From: Sphaerolaimus hirsutus
Taxonomy: Eukaryota; Nematoda; Chromadorea; Monhysterida; Sphaerolaimidae
DNA length: 64,000 nt
Direction of reading: 5' to 3'
Assembly: GCA_964036195.1 (NCBI GenBank)
Contig: OZ038460.1
Coordinates: 18,541,504 to 18,605,503, forward strand
The stretch's first letter is position 1; every line of letters starts with the position of its first letter. Positions 1-10,655 of this stretch are shown piece by piece. Below the pieces are notes generated by a model. It was not told the DNA's origin. It did not search any database and saw nothing but the letters and a program-made list of their open reading frames with translations. The position numbers and the translations under genes were made by a program.

Positions 1-200
1 AAATCGTGATTTCCGAGCCAAAATCGAAGCGATATACGTTATATTGCAATATCGGCGACCTTAAGGGATAGTTTCATGTATTTTACGAACCGCATTGCTC
101 TCGGTGGATGTGCGTCGATGCGGCTGAACTTTAAAAAATCTATCGGGCGTACGCCCTTCCCTACAAATCTGTAGGGAGTATTAAATCTGGCCCCAGGGCA
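1..200. repeat. End of a GGGGCCAG-type inverted-repeat element
   Basis: Reading inward on the minus strand from about 197 the sequence begins GGGGCCAGATTTAATA and then carries a short hairpin (CCCTACAAATCTGTAGGG, 157-174). This matches in layout the ends of the element at 22880-24225, which begin GGTGCCCGATTTAATTTG and carry a CCCGACAAGTTTGTCGGG hairpin. The rest of the element lies outside the window. The mirror position in the right palindrome arm (beyond about 21620) lacks it. Confidence 0.5.
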
Positions 201-317
201 CTTTGTATGTCACATGACGCTTTCCACGCCCGAAATTCACCTTCACGAAATTTTCACTTTTCAAATGGCCGAAATATCACATGACATTCTACAAGAAAAA
301 ACAACCCCCCCCCCAAG

Positions 318-2471
318 GTAATCGACGACACCTGGGTCGACCTACGCGAAAACGACGATTTCGCCTGCCTGCGGCACCCTATTAAGGCGCTCGACAGGCC
401 CCTTAAAATGCCCAATGGCGCCTTAGATGTCTACGTGGCGCTGTGGTACAAAAGGGGCCAGCCGGTCATGGGCAGGGTTTGGAAAGATGCCAGGGGCAAA
501 ATTGCAGCCAGTTTTGGGTGTGATGGGGTGGAACATTGCAGCGGAGTGGGCAGTTTGCAGGTGGGCAATTTTTGCTTGTTTTGGGATGCATTCCAAATTT
601 GAGTCATTTTGATTTTCTTGATTTTTGAGACAATTGAACCCACAATTTGCGTACAAGTCAACTACATTCTATTCAGTACATCGCGTACCGCGTTCAGTTA
701 TGCTACGATTACAGCTCGACGTAAAATTACAGTGAACAATTCCATCGCAAAATTGATTACATGAAAGTGTATGATGATACAGGTCTGCAATCTTTCATGG
801 AGAATATGTATATCAATACCTTCATTGTGTCCCAGAGTCATCGTCCACGGTCACCGCTATTTGATTGTGAAAATTCGAAAATTTCGATTTTACGTTAAAA
901 TTTTATGCCAGCTGAAGAAAAGTCAATTCTACGCCAGGTGATTGCATGCAATGACATAGCGTAGGATTGATTTTTCTTCAGCTGGCGTAAAATTTCAACG
1001 TAAAATCGAAATTTTTGAATTTTCAGAATCGAAAAGAAGTGACTGTGTACGATGACCCTTGGTCACAATGAAGGTATTGATTAACGTATTGTCCATGAAA
1101 AACTACAGACCTGTATCATCACCCACTTTCATGTAATCAATTTTGCGATGGAATTTTACGCTGGAAGTTTACGCCCAAGCTGTAATCGCTACATTACGTA
1201 CTAAAAAACTAAGATTCGGTGCTGGCGCCAAAGCAACAAGTGCCATGGCGCTCCTGGGGGCAGTCCCAAGCCCTGTAAAGTGTAAAATAAAGTGTCAAAT
1301 GTTAAGTCAAATGCAAAGTCAAATGTAAAGTGTCAAATGTAAAGTAGTGTCAATTGTGTATCCAAATCTTATTTTTCGACATAAGATTTGGATACAAAAA
1401 CATAAGATTTGGATACAAAAAAATAAGATTTGGATACACAATTGACAGTTTACTTCACATTTGACACTTTACTTTACATTGCATTTGACTTTACACTTGA
1501 CACCTTATCTTGACAATTTTTACTTTGACACTTTACAGGGCTTGGGATTGCCACATGGTGCGATTTTTCTGCGACACTGTTTTCTTTGGCGCTAGCACCA
1601 AATACTATTTTTTTTGTACGCAACCTGTCAACTAGTGTGTGTGGCGAGCTGACGATCCATTTTTCTATATTCTGGTGGGATATGGTAACTCTATTGTCAA
1701 CTGTATCTACAATCCATCAAACCAAGTCGACTAATCCTAAAAAACCCTCCCAGGTTCTCTACTACAACCCGGCGAGCGCCGGGTTCACAATGAAATGGCT
1801 GCCATACAGCCAGGCGGCGAAAAACGAGTGGAATAAGGCGGAGTTTCGCGCTGTGCACGTCAAGGGCTGCGCCCCCTGCATTGTTACAGATGGGGGGTTT
1901 GAGTGGCTGGGCAAAGTGAGTATGGGTGTTGGGTGCACCCCCCCCCAATCCAATGTGAAGGTGTGGAAGGATTTGATAAATTTGTCAAATGCCCTTGAAC
2001 GTAAAAGTTGTAAAGTGATAATGCGCTGGAAGTAAAGTGACAGGTAAATGCATTTGTCACTGAAAGCACTCCACTTTGAAGTTTGCTGAAGGTATAACTT
2101 ATCACCTATTCACACATCTTTATGTCACGCGTCTATTCGCGGAATTGGCCACTAGAGCAAGTCTCAGACCATGTCAAATTCCCTGTGACATGTCAGATGT
2201 CAGGCGGTATCAAAAGTCGTGTAAAATACCAAACGATCAGTTAGAAAAACATAAAATTTGACATTTTACACAACTTTTCACACTTTCTCTGATATTTTAC
2301 ATTTCACAGAGTCTGGGACTGGCACCAGAAAGGTCACTTTCCAAACCTTACAACCCCCCCCAGGTGCTGCTGCACGAAGAGCAGGCGAGCTACAGCGCCA
2401 ACGGCAAAGAGAAAGTCTTCACCGGGCCGGCGGTGGCCAATTTCCTCGTGCTCTGTCGCAAAGACAAGTAG
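318..2471 (+). CDS. VALWYK-module protein, 3' exons (left copy)
   Basis: Three exons are visible: 318-560, 1754-1915 and 2364-2471 (TAG at 2469). All junctions are phase 0 with AG acceptors (AAG, CAG, CAG) and donors GTGGGC and GTGAGT. They encode the C-terminal 170 residues of the protein encoded in full at 26138-20156 (minus): a second [16 protein letters not shown] module, then [20 protein letters not shown] and the C-terminus LVLCRKDK. The first exon differs from the mirror copy at two bases I could see (one silent GCC/GCA, one Arg/Ser). The 5' exons lie off the left edge. The first intron holds two insertions (697-1194, 1256-1551) that the mirror intron lacks, so it is 1193 nt against 404 nt. 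Function unknown; similar proteins of unknown role exist in nematodes (from memory). Confidence 0.8.
697..1194. mobile_element. Long inverted-repeat MITE (TACGATTACAGC ends)
   Basis: The two halves are reverse complements over more than 200 bp: TACGATTACAGCTCGACGTA near 703 pairs with the sequence ending near 1192. A second copy lies at 22948-23374 with ends GCGATAACAGCTCGACGTAA. There is no coding capacity. It is absent from the mirror intron in the right arm, so it inserted after the arms separated. Confidence 0.75.
1256..1551. mobile_element. H-family hairpin element
   Basis: Its ends are GGGGGCAGTCCCAAGCCCTG and the reverse complement of TACAGGGCTTGGGATTGCC. Between them are repeats of GTAAAGTGTCAAATG and an internal duplicated ATAAGATTTGGATACA motif (1355-1442). 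It belongs to the most abundant element family in the window, with at least 15 copies. It is absent from the mirror intron. Confidence 0.75.
2159..2325. mobile_element. H-family hairpin element
   Basis: The left half reads CTCAGACCATGTCAAATTCC and the right half ends TCTGGGACTGGCACC. The stem is made of GTCAAA/TTTGAC repeats. It is shared with the right arm (about 20298-20470), so it predates the duplication. It sits in the last intron of the VALWYK-module gene. Confidence 0.7.
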
Positions 2472-3217
2472 AATGTCATGTCAAGTGGGGTGATGCACTA
2501 CTGATTGGGGGCTGGATGTGTGTAGGGCGTGTGTGAAGGGCGGGGGTTCTGTGGGGGTAGGGATGGATTAGATTACACCACCATCTGATTGTTGACACCT
2601 TGCTTGCTTTGTTGACGCCTTCTTGTTTTGGAATTTTATTGGAAAATGCGGCTTTTCCGGATGTCAAGTCACGTTTACATTGAAATGACAGATATCTCAA
2701 TCACATTTTCGGATTTTGAAACCATCCATAATGCTAGGCAACCCCTTATATAAATAACATAACTTTCTGAATAATCGATCCCTCCAATCTGAAAGCCACA
2801 GCTGTCCGACCTATGCATGCACAGAAAAGTCCACACCCCGAACTCCACAAAACCCCTGGTGAAGTGTGAAGTGTGAAGTGGTGATCGAATGTGAATGTAA
2901 AATGATGAAGTTTGTTGTGGTTTGGTACCCAGTCAGCCCGCTCTTGTGAGAAAAAATGTAGAAATGATTTATTTATTTGGGTAATATTCGAATTTAAATT
3001 GCAATATTCTGGATTTTAGCGTAAAAATCTAGGTTCATTTGTAAATGTGTAAAGCAATCGAATTCACTCGTACTTTCTATCAGAAACTCGTAATTCGAAC
3101 GTCATAGGTGGAAAACCCAACTTGCGTAACCCGAAATGTGACTTTTCTAAATTGTCTCCACAGTCCAAATCTACATAAATTTCCCTACAATAAATACACA
3201 TCTAAATATCCAGACAC

Positions 3218-6200
3218 TCAGGCCTTCGCTTTTTGCAAACGTTTCGCCACATCGTTCCAATTGATAACGTTCCAAATGTGCTTAACGTAATCGGGCCGAA
3301 CGTTTTTGTATTGCAGATAGTAGGCGTGTTCCCAAACGTCGATGCCGAGCAGCGGCACCAGGCCTGGGCAATTAAAATTGGCAAGTATTTAAAGAAGCGA
3401 ACTAGTTGACTGCATTTTCAGTGTTAAGCGTGTCAAAATGTGAATTGTGTGTGAATGAAAATGTGAATGATTTGTCATTCACACGAATTGTCCTACGGAA
3501 ATATTTTCAATTATTGGGAGCTGATTTTGGCCCGTTGACAACGACAGGAAATGTCAACTGTTGCCAATCCCAGACCCTGTAAAATGTCAAATGTCACGCA
3601 AAGTGTCAAAAGTCATGTAAAATTCTCGGTAAAATGGCAAACGTAAGTATGCCATTCTCCGGGAATTTTACACGACTTTTGACACATTTTACAGGGTTTG
3701 GGACTGCCCCCAGGTTCCGATCCCAATTCAATGCTACGAGTAACACCGGTATTTACATCCACTATAGTAAAACGAGCACAGTACCCCCGGCTCCAAAATC
3801 CTGGACAATTAAGTCCCTAGTAGGAGCTTTCACACACTTCCAATAAAAAACCGACCAGTAGTCGGCTGCAGGGGGTCCTGGTTTTGGCACTGTGCCAGCC
3901 TCAAACGTCCAGCTTGGGGGTCAAAGCCGAGCCACCCCCAGCCGCTGCCCTGCACGCCGACGCACAGCGCAGAAAGTTTAGTTTTCATGTTGTCCACGGT
4001 GCCAAAATCGCGCTTGATCGCCGCTAGGAGGTCGCCTGTTTTTTTGAAGGGGTGATTTTTGGTGATGATCTAGGTGCCGGGAAATGGAGTGAGCTATAAA
4101 ATATATAAGGAAAAAAGCGTCATGGCACAGACATTAGTTTTCACCGTGACTTCTGTGAAAACTGCAATGGCGTCATGACGACATTCAGCCTACTCTTATT
4201 GTATGCTATAGGTGTTTTAGTTTTCAAATTTAAACTTTCATCAATTAAAATTTAGATTAAATGAAATCGTTCAACTCTGATGATTAATTTGCATTTGAAA
4301 AATGTCAGTTTTCACCGTAGTCACGGTGAAAACTAGTGTGTGTGGGCACATTCCATCCTGCAAGTGACAATTCAGCAGTGGTCAGTTGAGAAGGAAAGTG
4401 CTCAATGGCAAGTAGGAGCAATTCAGTGATCTATGCGTTTGCCAAATTTTTTGTTTATCGGCAGTGAACCGGAGTGTGCGAATTTGTATACTTACTCTAT
4501 CCTGGAAAACAGACGCTTGCAAGTGGCTTGGGTGACACTTTGCAGCTGTTGTAACAGACGCCATGCGAGCCTGCACATCATCACTGCGCCTGTGCGCTTT
4601 CATTACAAATAACTCAGTCCCCCAACATCTGCATTTACTTGAGTGCACATTTCCAATTTCGCGTGCGGCGCGGCCTTAGCGTTTTTCACGCACCTGTTTT
4701 CACAATCGCATACTTTTTTCGCAGTAAAATGTGTCAATTTGCGGTAAGAATTTTAATAGCACATAATCACACAACTTTTTTATTTATGGTCGGATTTTGT
4801 TCAAATCAATTTTATCTGAAAGCACTTTGTCTGCTGATTACAGCGCACATGTTGCTTTTTTGATAAAATGTTGTTTACTATGAATCGTAACAGTCAGTCA
4901 CAAGTCAAGAAGAAATGAAAAAGCACATTTTGAAAATTGTACACACATGAAAACTGGAAATGCGGCATGTGGTTCTAACAAACAAGATGGCATAACCACA
5001 GTAGGGCCTTTGATCTGCGCCGATCTGACCCCTCAAATACAAATGTAAAGACGAGGCAGCATAAACCATTCCAAGTGAACAGTAGTAAACCCATGTTCAC
5101 TTGGGTTGGGACACGTTTGAGTTTCCGATAAAGTTAAAATTTGTGCTCGATCGCGGGCATCCCGGGGAACTTGGCAGGCATCAAAAGATAGCCCCAACAT
5201 TTGTCTACAAGTTCCCTGGGACACCCCCCAGCTGAACCCCCTGTGGGCTGTGTAAATGGCCCACAGGGGGTTCAACCAGGGGGTGTCCCAGGGAACTTGT
5301 AGACAAATGTTGGGGCTATCTTTTGATGCCGGCCAAGTTCCCCAGGATGCCCGCGATTGAGCACAAATTTTAACTTTATCGGAAACTCAAACATGTCCCA
5401 ACCCAAGTGAACATGGGTTTAAATTACGGTGTAAAACAAACAAAAAAAGAGTTTCCCAAGCCACTGGCGGTAGGCGGAGTTTCCAGATATAGTAAGTAGC
5501 CACAACGGAGTGTGCAGCGCAATTGGATACAACCGTATTTTTCCGGTTAATGCCCGGCGCAAAAAGAGGATACAAAATTATTTCAAAATATTTACGTTAA
5601 AAAATTGACCTTAAACTTTTGTTGAAACCGAACCTTGAGGCTCGCCGCCCCCATCGGGTGAGAGGTTTTGCCAGAAAATCGTATGGTTGATGTGGCCGCC
5701 GCCGTTGAACTTCAGCGCGCCCTGCAGTGAAATCATCTTTTTCACGTCGCCTGCGTGTGTGATTTGAGGTTATTTTGGGTAATTATGGAGGAGAAATTCT
5801 AATAAAAAAAAGAAGCTTGTCAAGTGACAAATGTCAGGTGAAGTTACAAAAATGAACTGGAGTGTTACAAATTGACAACTTAAGCTGAAACGGCATACGA
5901 TACTCCAGGGCCGTATCCAGGGGGGGGGCGGGGGGGGGCTGCAGCCCCCCCCCTTCCCGGGCCGAGACCAGAAAGTGACCGGAAAATGTGACTTTTTCAA
6001 CGTCAGCATAAAACTTTTTGCGCGCGAGCGCGCATTCTTCACCAGACATAGGTATTATCATTAGATTTGCTCCATGTGGCCGTAATTCGTTATAAATACA
6101 CTCAATGTTGCGCTTTTTGCTGTTTTCGGATGTATATTTACATACATTTACAGCGTTCCATGGCGCTGGCGCCAACACCAATGGCGCCATGGCGTGGCGC

Positions 6201-6811
6201 CAACCAATGGCGCCAGCGCCATGGCGCGATTCCGCCACTATGTAGCTAAAATTTTAGGGGGGGGGGCTCAGCCCCCCCCCTCGCCGGCCTCCGTAAACAA
6301 GCAGCCCCCCCCGCTCAAAAATCCTGGATACGTCCCTGCGATACTCTCTGATATTTACCTTGCCAGAATTGGAAATTTTGCAATTACGACTGACATTGTT
6401 GATTGATTTTTTTTGCTTCAAAAAGTAACGATCAAATCAAATGTCAAAAAACGTAGAACAACGTCAATCTCGAAAGTCAATTAACAGGAATGCCCGGTGC
6501 ACTTTCGCTGCGCACTCATTCTTGTCACTCTAAACCACGTACCGAACCAACTTCCAGTAATCGATACGGTAGACAACCTATAACTATCCCACACCGGAAA
6601 AAACAGTCCACACCGACACCGTAACCCCCCACCTTTGTGCACAGCCTCCTTCATCTGTTCCTCGGCCACGTTCAAGTTGGCCACGTAGGTGGCGTGGTGC
6701 TTTGCGTGGTGCAGCTGCATGATCTCGGCCGAGATGGTGGGTTCGAGCGCGCCGTAGTCGTACGAGAGGTCGGGCAAAGTGTGCTTGTGCAGCGCGCTCG
6801 TCACGCATAGG
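3218..6811 (-). CDS. sod-2: Mitochondrial Mn superoxide dismutase (left copy)
   Basis: The enzyme converts superoxide to oxygen and hydrogen peroxide in the mitochondrial matrix. Exons on the minus strand are 6811-6633, 5750-5634, 4035-3856 and 3363-3218 (TGA), with the same lengths (179, 117, 180, 146) and phases as the copy at 16115-19398. The metal ligands are present: His in [11 protein letters not shown], His in [11 protein letters not shown], and Asp and His in [19 protein letters not shown] and NVRPDYV are also intact. The first listed exon starts after an AG acceptor (phase 2), so an upstream exon with the start codon and transit peptide must exist; I could not find it in 6812-9005. 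The second intron (4036-5633) contains a MULE-like insertion not present in the other copy. No disabling change was seen in the four exons. Confidence 0.9.
3567..3713. mobile_element. H-family hairpin inside an older TA-type element
   Basis: The halves AATCCCAGACCCTGTAAAAT and TTTTACAGGGTTTGGGACTG pair across a loop near 3640. The flanks (GTTGACAACGACAGGAAATG on the left, GGTTCCGATCCCAATTC on the right) look like a TA-inserting GTTGACA element split by it. The same arrangement is present at 18898-19043, so it predates the duplication. Confidence 0.75.
4124..4352. mobile_element. TAGTTTTCACCGTGAC inverted-repeat MITE
   Basis: The termini are TTAGTTTTCACCGTGAC and its complement GTCACGGTGAAAACTAG. 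The interior is AT-rich with GTATGCTATAGGTGTTTTAG. A mirror copy lies in the right arm (17515-18470, split by the element at 17652-18437) and another copy at 57862-58092. Confidence 0.75.
4480..5505. mobile_element. MULE-like non-autonomous element (left arm only)
   Basis: This 1026-bp insertion is flanked by a 10-bp direct repeat CGGAGTGTGC (4470-4479 and 5506-5515). The right arm has one uninterrupted CGGAGTGTGC at the mirror site (about 17385-17396). The ends form imperfect inverted repeats of about 50 bp: TACTTACTCTATCCTGGAAA...AGTGGCTTGGG against TACTTACTATATCTGGAAAC...AGTGGCTTGGG. A 9-11 bp duplication with long terminal repeats is the Mutator-like pattern. There is no transposase. A separate hairpin is nested at 5093-5405. 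Confidence 0.8.
5093..5405. repeat. Near-perfect ~155-bp-arm hairpin nested in the MULE-like element
   Basis: The left arm (TGTTCACTTGGGTTGGGACA...) mirrors the right arm ending TGTCCCAACCCAAGTGAACA, with only scattered mismatches. The centre is CCACAGGGGGTTCAACC. A weakly related sequence lies at 11410-11640 in the palindrome spacer. Confidence 0.8.
5906..6338 (+). mobile_element. hAT-type MITE, CAGGGCCGTATCC family (left arm)
   Basis: The termini are CAGGGCCGTATCCAGG and CCTGGATACGTCCCTG. The target-site duplication is CGATACTC (5898-5905 and 6339-6346), exactly 8 bp as for hAT transposons. The interior has poly-G/poly-C tracts, GCGCGCGAGCGCGC and GGCGCCATGG palindromes. Another copy lies in the right arm at 16569-16976, at a different target about 19 bp away. 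Confidence 0.9.
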
Positions 6812-9005
6812 CTGGGGGGGTTGGGTATACCATATTTTGGAGTGTTTTGGGTTTTTTTCGTTGTTTTTTAAAACCTGGGTCGTTGAAAAGGGTTTTTTTT
6901 TCATCGTAGTGTGGTGGAAATGTGCGGAGAGGGTGATAATTTTGTTGCAACTTAACTATGAATTGTTTTATAAAACTGCCATACCTGGCTTCATTTATGT
7001 CCGGTCCAGAAAAAATCCGTGTTAAAAAAGCATTCAAAAATAATTTTAAAATGCCGGTCATTCCAAGATATTTTGAAAAGTAAAATATTAGTTATGCGAA
7101 ATAGTGAGATATTACTTTTGCACTAGGTATTTTGGGCGCAAGCGTTCAATTTCACATCCACATTACCATAGGTGGTTGTTTAAATTGGTTTTGAAGCATT
7201 TTTAGCGCAAAAGCTTCTATTCGTGCATGCTCATTCATGTTCATTGTGCAACAATAACTATGGCCGTGTCTAGGGTTGGAAAAAAAACGTTTTTTTTTAA
7301 CTCGATGTTTTTTAAAAAAAAAAAACGTTTTTTTATAAAAAAAAACGTTTTTAAAAAAAAAAACGTTTTTTTTAAAAGCTCCCAGATATGACCTAGTGTC
7401 AACATATATCAGGTATATCAGACACTGGCAATACTCTGTGATGTTAAATATGACCATACAATGGCTGTGGAGCCATGGGATAGCATTATAAGTGGTGATT
7501 TGTGTCAAAAATATCCATTTTTCGTCGACATATCGTTCGTATATCGCCTTATAGTCAAATGTTTGTGACTTCAGGTAAAGTTTGGCACGGAATGGTGATC
7601 AAACAAGGTTATAAAAGGAGGTTGTTACTTTGGGAGTGAAGTTACACACTGTGGAGGTACATGGAAGCACATTACCTCAATATTATATATTACAGCAACA
7701 TATGTCGGCTTATACACCCATGGTAGCACATAGAAATGGATGTTTTGATACTAAAAATGCAACAAAACCAATGAAAACAACCACCAATGTCAATTTGTGT
7801 GTGAAATTGCGCGCTTGCGCGCAAAAATTTTGCAAAATACCTAGTGCTTAGTACTAAAAATTTCGGCCGATGTTTTTTTTAAAAAAAAACGTTTTTTTTT
7901 TAAAAAAAACGTTTAAAAAAAAACATCGGCCAACCCTAGCCGTGTCACCCAAATTCGACAAAATAAAATCAGTAAAATACCGTGCCGGCGGCATCGCGAC
8001 TTTTATCCGAGCAAGACACAGCGACATTATACGCGGTGTTTCAGGAAAACGACCAACGGAACAAAGAAATACTTCGTGATTTCGTAAACAGGAGGCGGAG
8101 TTTTCTTTTTATGAAAATAGGTTACGGTAGTGTTTAGTTAATAGTAAATCGTCATTTTTCTTACGTGTTGAATGCGCCCAGTAAAGTGCGTAAATTGAAC
8201 GAAAAGTTTCGCTAATGACAACAAAATGAATTTTTGTCAGCTTTACATTCTGAGTTGAATTTTCGATTTTGAAATATAAACTTTGGATGTTTCATTACGA
8301 ATTTCCTTACTCTTATGTTCTTTATAATGTTTTCATTTGGATATTATTTTGTTTTAGCCAAAAATTTGATTTGCAAAATATGCCCGTTTTTTTAGGATTA
8401 AAGCTTTCATGTGTTTGTGATGTCTAAATCGAAGTCATTGTGTCGCCGTTTCTGAAAATGCATTTGCATTTTTTATTTAAAAAACCGAATCCAACAGTTT
8501 TTGTATCCAAAATATTTTCAGCGGATACAAGTGCACCTTCTGTGCTATCCAAATCGTACACTATGAAAGTTACTCCGATGTTTATGTCCCAAAACATCCA
8601 AAGTCGTAACTTCACTTCTCTTAAGTTTCGTATTTGTTTTATCAGTAGCAACATAAGCTATTCAATCGCAATTTTCTGTCATGAAGTGAGCCAAAAATTT
8701 AGCACAGATTCACAATTTCTTCGCTTTATCAACTTTGGCAAATTGCCAAAAAGAGACATAACATCAGTTCAAACTCAATTCATTTTTTGGCACATTGCCG
8801 AAAATTCCAGTTTTTCGTGACACGATTTCGAAAAGACCTTGCCCCCCTTTCATTATTCAGTCGCACTCCACTGTTTTGCTCGTTGAAAGTTTGAAACAAA
8901 GTAACTTGAAAAGAACTCGCATTTAAATCGACCGCGGTCGCCGGAAGATCGAAAATTGGATTAAAAAAACAAGACAATTAAAATTTAGAACTCGACAAGA
9001 TCGCA
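6812..9005. promoter_or_regulatory. Divergent SOD2 / LSM14 intergenic region (left)
   Basis: SOD2 runs leftward from 6811 and LSM14 rightward from 9006, so both promoters and the missing SOD2 leader exon should lie here. Outside the hAT at 7271-7938 the sequence is shared with 13810-16114. A GGCGGAGTTTT motif at 8093 is conserved in the mirror at about 15495. I could not identify a TATA box or the leader exon with confidence. Confidence 0.4.
7271..7938 (+). mobile_element. hAT-type MITE, TAGGGTTGG / AACGTTTTTTT family
   Basis: The termini are TAGGGTTGG and CCAACCCTA. The 8-bp duplication is GCCGTGTC (7263-7270 and 7939-7946). The right arm has the empty site (GGGTGACACGGCCATAG, about 15652-15668). 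Subterminal tracts of AACG and poly-T/poly-A form long stems. Further copies are at 29734-30355 and 32765-33425. Confidence 0.92.
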
Positions 9006-9768
9006 ATGGCATCGCCGAAAGCGCCGCAAACGCCCTATTTGGGGTCGAGAATAAGTTTGATTTCCAAGGCTGAAATTCGATACGAGGGCATCCTGTACAC
9101 TGTGGACACTACGGAACAGACTATCGCTTTGGCTAAAGGTAGGTTTATTGAGCTAATTTTTCAATTCTGGGAAAACTGGGTTGCGTTAGGTACGTGTGTA
9201 TTGTTACGAGAAGTGCCGGTCGCGGAAAATTTACGTTGCAACTTTTCATTTGTAAAGTTGCGGAGCTGGCCACTGAGTTTTCCATGTTTTTTTTTATGAT
9301 GGCATCTGTCGAAGATCTCGAAAATGGGTTCGACATGTCGGGGATATCGGAGTTGGGTGCGATATGTAATATCGGTGACTTCAAACTTTTGACGTTTAAT
9401 TTGTGACCAGTGAAAGTTTCTTACATTCAGGGGTTGGGTTGTTCAAATTATAGGGTTGTTTTTCAAAGATTTTTCTTTATGGTCGTTGAAAACCACCCAT
9501 AAATAACCACCCATTTGTCCACCCATAAATAGCAACCTACCAAACTCCGCCTTTCCCCTAATTCCCCAACCCCCCGCCCCCAGTGAAATCCTACGGGACG
9601 GAGGATCGCCCCACAGACAACCCAGTGCCGGCCAGGGACGAGGTGTTCGAGTACATCATATTCAAGGCGACCGATATCAAGGACCTCATCGTCAGGGAGA
9701 CGCCCAAGCCCGTGCCCACGTTGGCGGGCGGGTTGCCCTACGATCCGGCTATTGTTTCTGTGAGCCAG
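9006..9768 (+). CDS. car-1: LSM14/RAP55/CAR-1 N-terminal exons (left copy, 3' end missing)
   Basis: LSM14 proteins are translational repressors of P-bodies and germ granules that bind RNA and decapping factors. Exon 1 is 9006-9138 (ATG at 9006; [20 protein letters not shown], then [10 protein letters not shown]) with donor GTAGGT. Exon 2 is 9584-9768 (acceptor CCCCAG, donor GTGGGT), ending in [14 protein letters not shown]. Together they make the whole LSm domain plus the linker, including [20 protein letters not shown] and ATDIKDLIV, which closely match nematode CAR-1. The FDF and TFG boxes and RGG region expected downstream are not seen before the gap at 10454 or in the palindrome spacer, so this copy is truncated or continues elsewhere. 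SOD2 is head-to-head upstream. Confidence 0.9.
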
Positions 9769-9822
9769 GTGGGTAGGGGGAGGGTTGATTGTGGGTCTGT
9801 GGCTTGTGATTGTGGTTGGTTT

Positions 9823-10028
9823 GGGGGTCCGGACGATATGACTTTTCGATATCGATATTCGATATTTTTTCTGAAACTCTATTCGATATCGATACTATAT
9901 GTAACCTCGATATCGATATACGACAATGGTCGATATTCAGTTATGCTGATGATTTCAAAATTTTCGATATTGATATTCGATATGAAAAAAACTGTCGATA
10001 TTCGATACGATATATCGTCTGAACCCTA
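9823..10028. mobile_element. hAT-type MITE rich in TATCGATA (LSM14 intron 2)
   Basis: The left end is GGGGGTCCGGACGATATG and the right end ATATCGTCTGAACCCTA. The flanking duplication is GTTGGTTT (9815-9822 and 10029-10036). The interior is almost entirely TCGATAT/GATATTCGA runs. The same insertion is present at the mirror position (12257-12996), so it predates the duplication. Relatives lie at 11820-11938, 31245-32018 and about 34923-34992. Confidence 0.8.
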
Positions 10029-10453
10029 GTTGGTTTGGGGGTTATTTGGCGTATTCGCGTGTTTTTGGGGCGATGTATCATTCACAGCTTTCATTATATC
10101 TACAACGGAAATGTTGACGGTGGTGACGTAAATGTTTAGACCCCACCCAAAAATTTTTTTTTTAGCTAGCTATATCTCCGGAGGAGCGATTTACTATCTA
10201 TATAAACCCCCGCAGGGGTCCAAATCTACAAAACCCCTGCCCTCACGGGTAGGGAAGTGTTAAATGTCATTCAAAATGTGAAAAATGTCAAATTCCCAGT
10301 ATAATATAACAACATTTTACACCACTTACCACACTTCAAATGAAATTTCATATAGCCAGAGTGGGGTCTGGAATACATGGCCGCAGTAGAGTATGGGGTG
10401 AACTAACCCTCAACCCCCTACAAGACCCCTGCCCCCTCACCCCAAATACCCCC

Positions 10454-10653
10454 NNNNNNNNNNNNNNNNNNNNNNNNNNNNNNNNNNNNNNNNNNNNNNN
10501 NNNNNNNNNNNNNNNNNNNNNNNNNNNNNNNNNNNNNNNNNNNNNNNNNNNNNNNNNNNNNNNNNNNNNNNNNNNNNNNNNNNNNNNNNNNNNNNNNNNN
10601 NNNNNNNNNNNNNNNNNNNNNNNNNNNNNNNNNNNNNNNNNNNNNNNNNNNNN
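10454..10653. other. Assembly gap (200 N)
   Basis: The run is exactly 200 N, the same length as the gap at 50654-50853, so the size is probably a placeholder. It lies about 0.7 kb from the palindrome centre. Confidence 0.98.
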
Positions 10654-10655
10654 CC

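Larger units (their letters stand above)
190..10335. repeat. Left arm of a ~22-kb imperfect palindrome
   Basis: The arm is the reverse complement of 11942-21620, interrupted by indels. Anchors in mirror order are: VALWYK-gene exons (318-560 with 21244-21486; 1754-1915 with 20678-20839; 2364-2471 with 20156-20263), SOD2 exons (3218-3363 with 19253-19398; 3856-4035 with 18571-18750; 5634-5750 with 17148-17264; 6633-6811 with 16115-16293) and LSM14 exons (9006-9138 with 13677-13809; 9584-9768 with 13053-13237). Exons are almost identical, while introns differ by private transposon insertions. The outer end may extend beyond the window behind the element at 1-200. Confidence 0.95.

Noticed and set aside
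6067-6406. Ala/Pro-rich frames ([13 protein letters not shown]) over the hAT at 5906-6338, and the similar ones at 27993-28292, 30908-31197 and 32418-32720
   Set aside because: They are translations of GGCGCCA palindrome repeats in MITEs.
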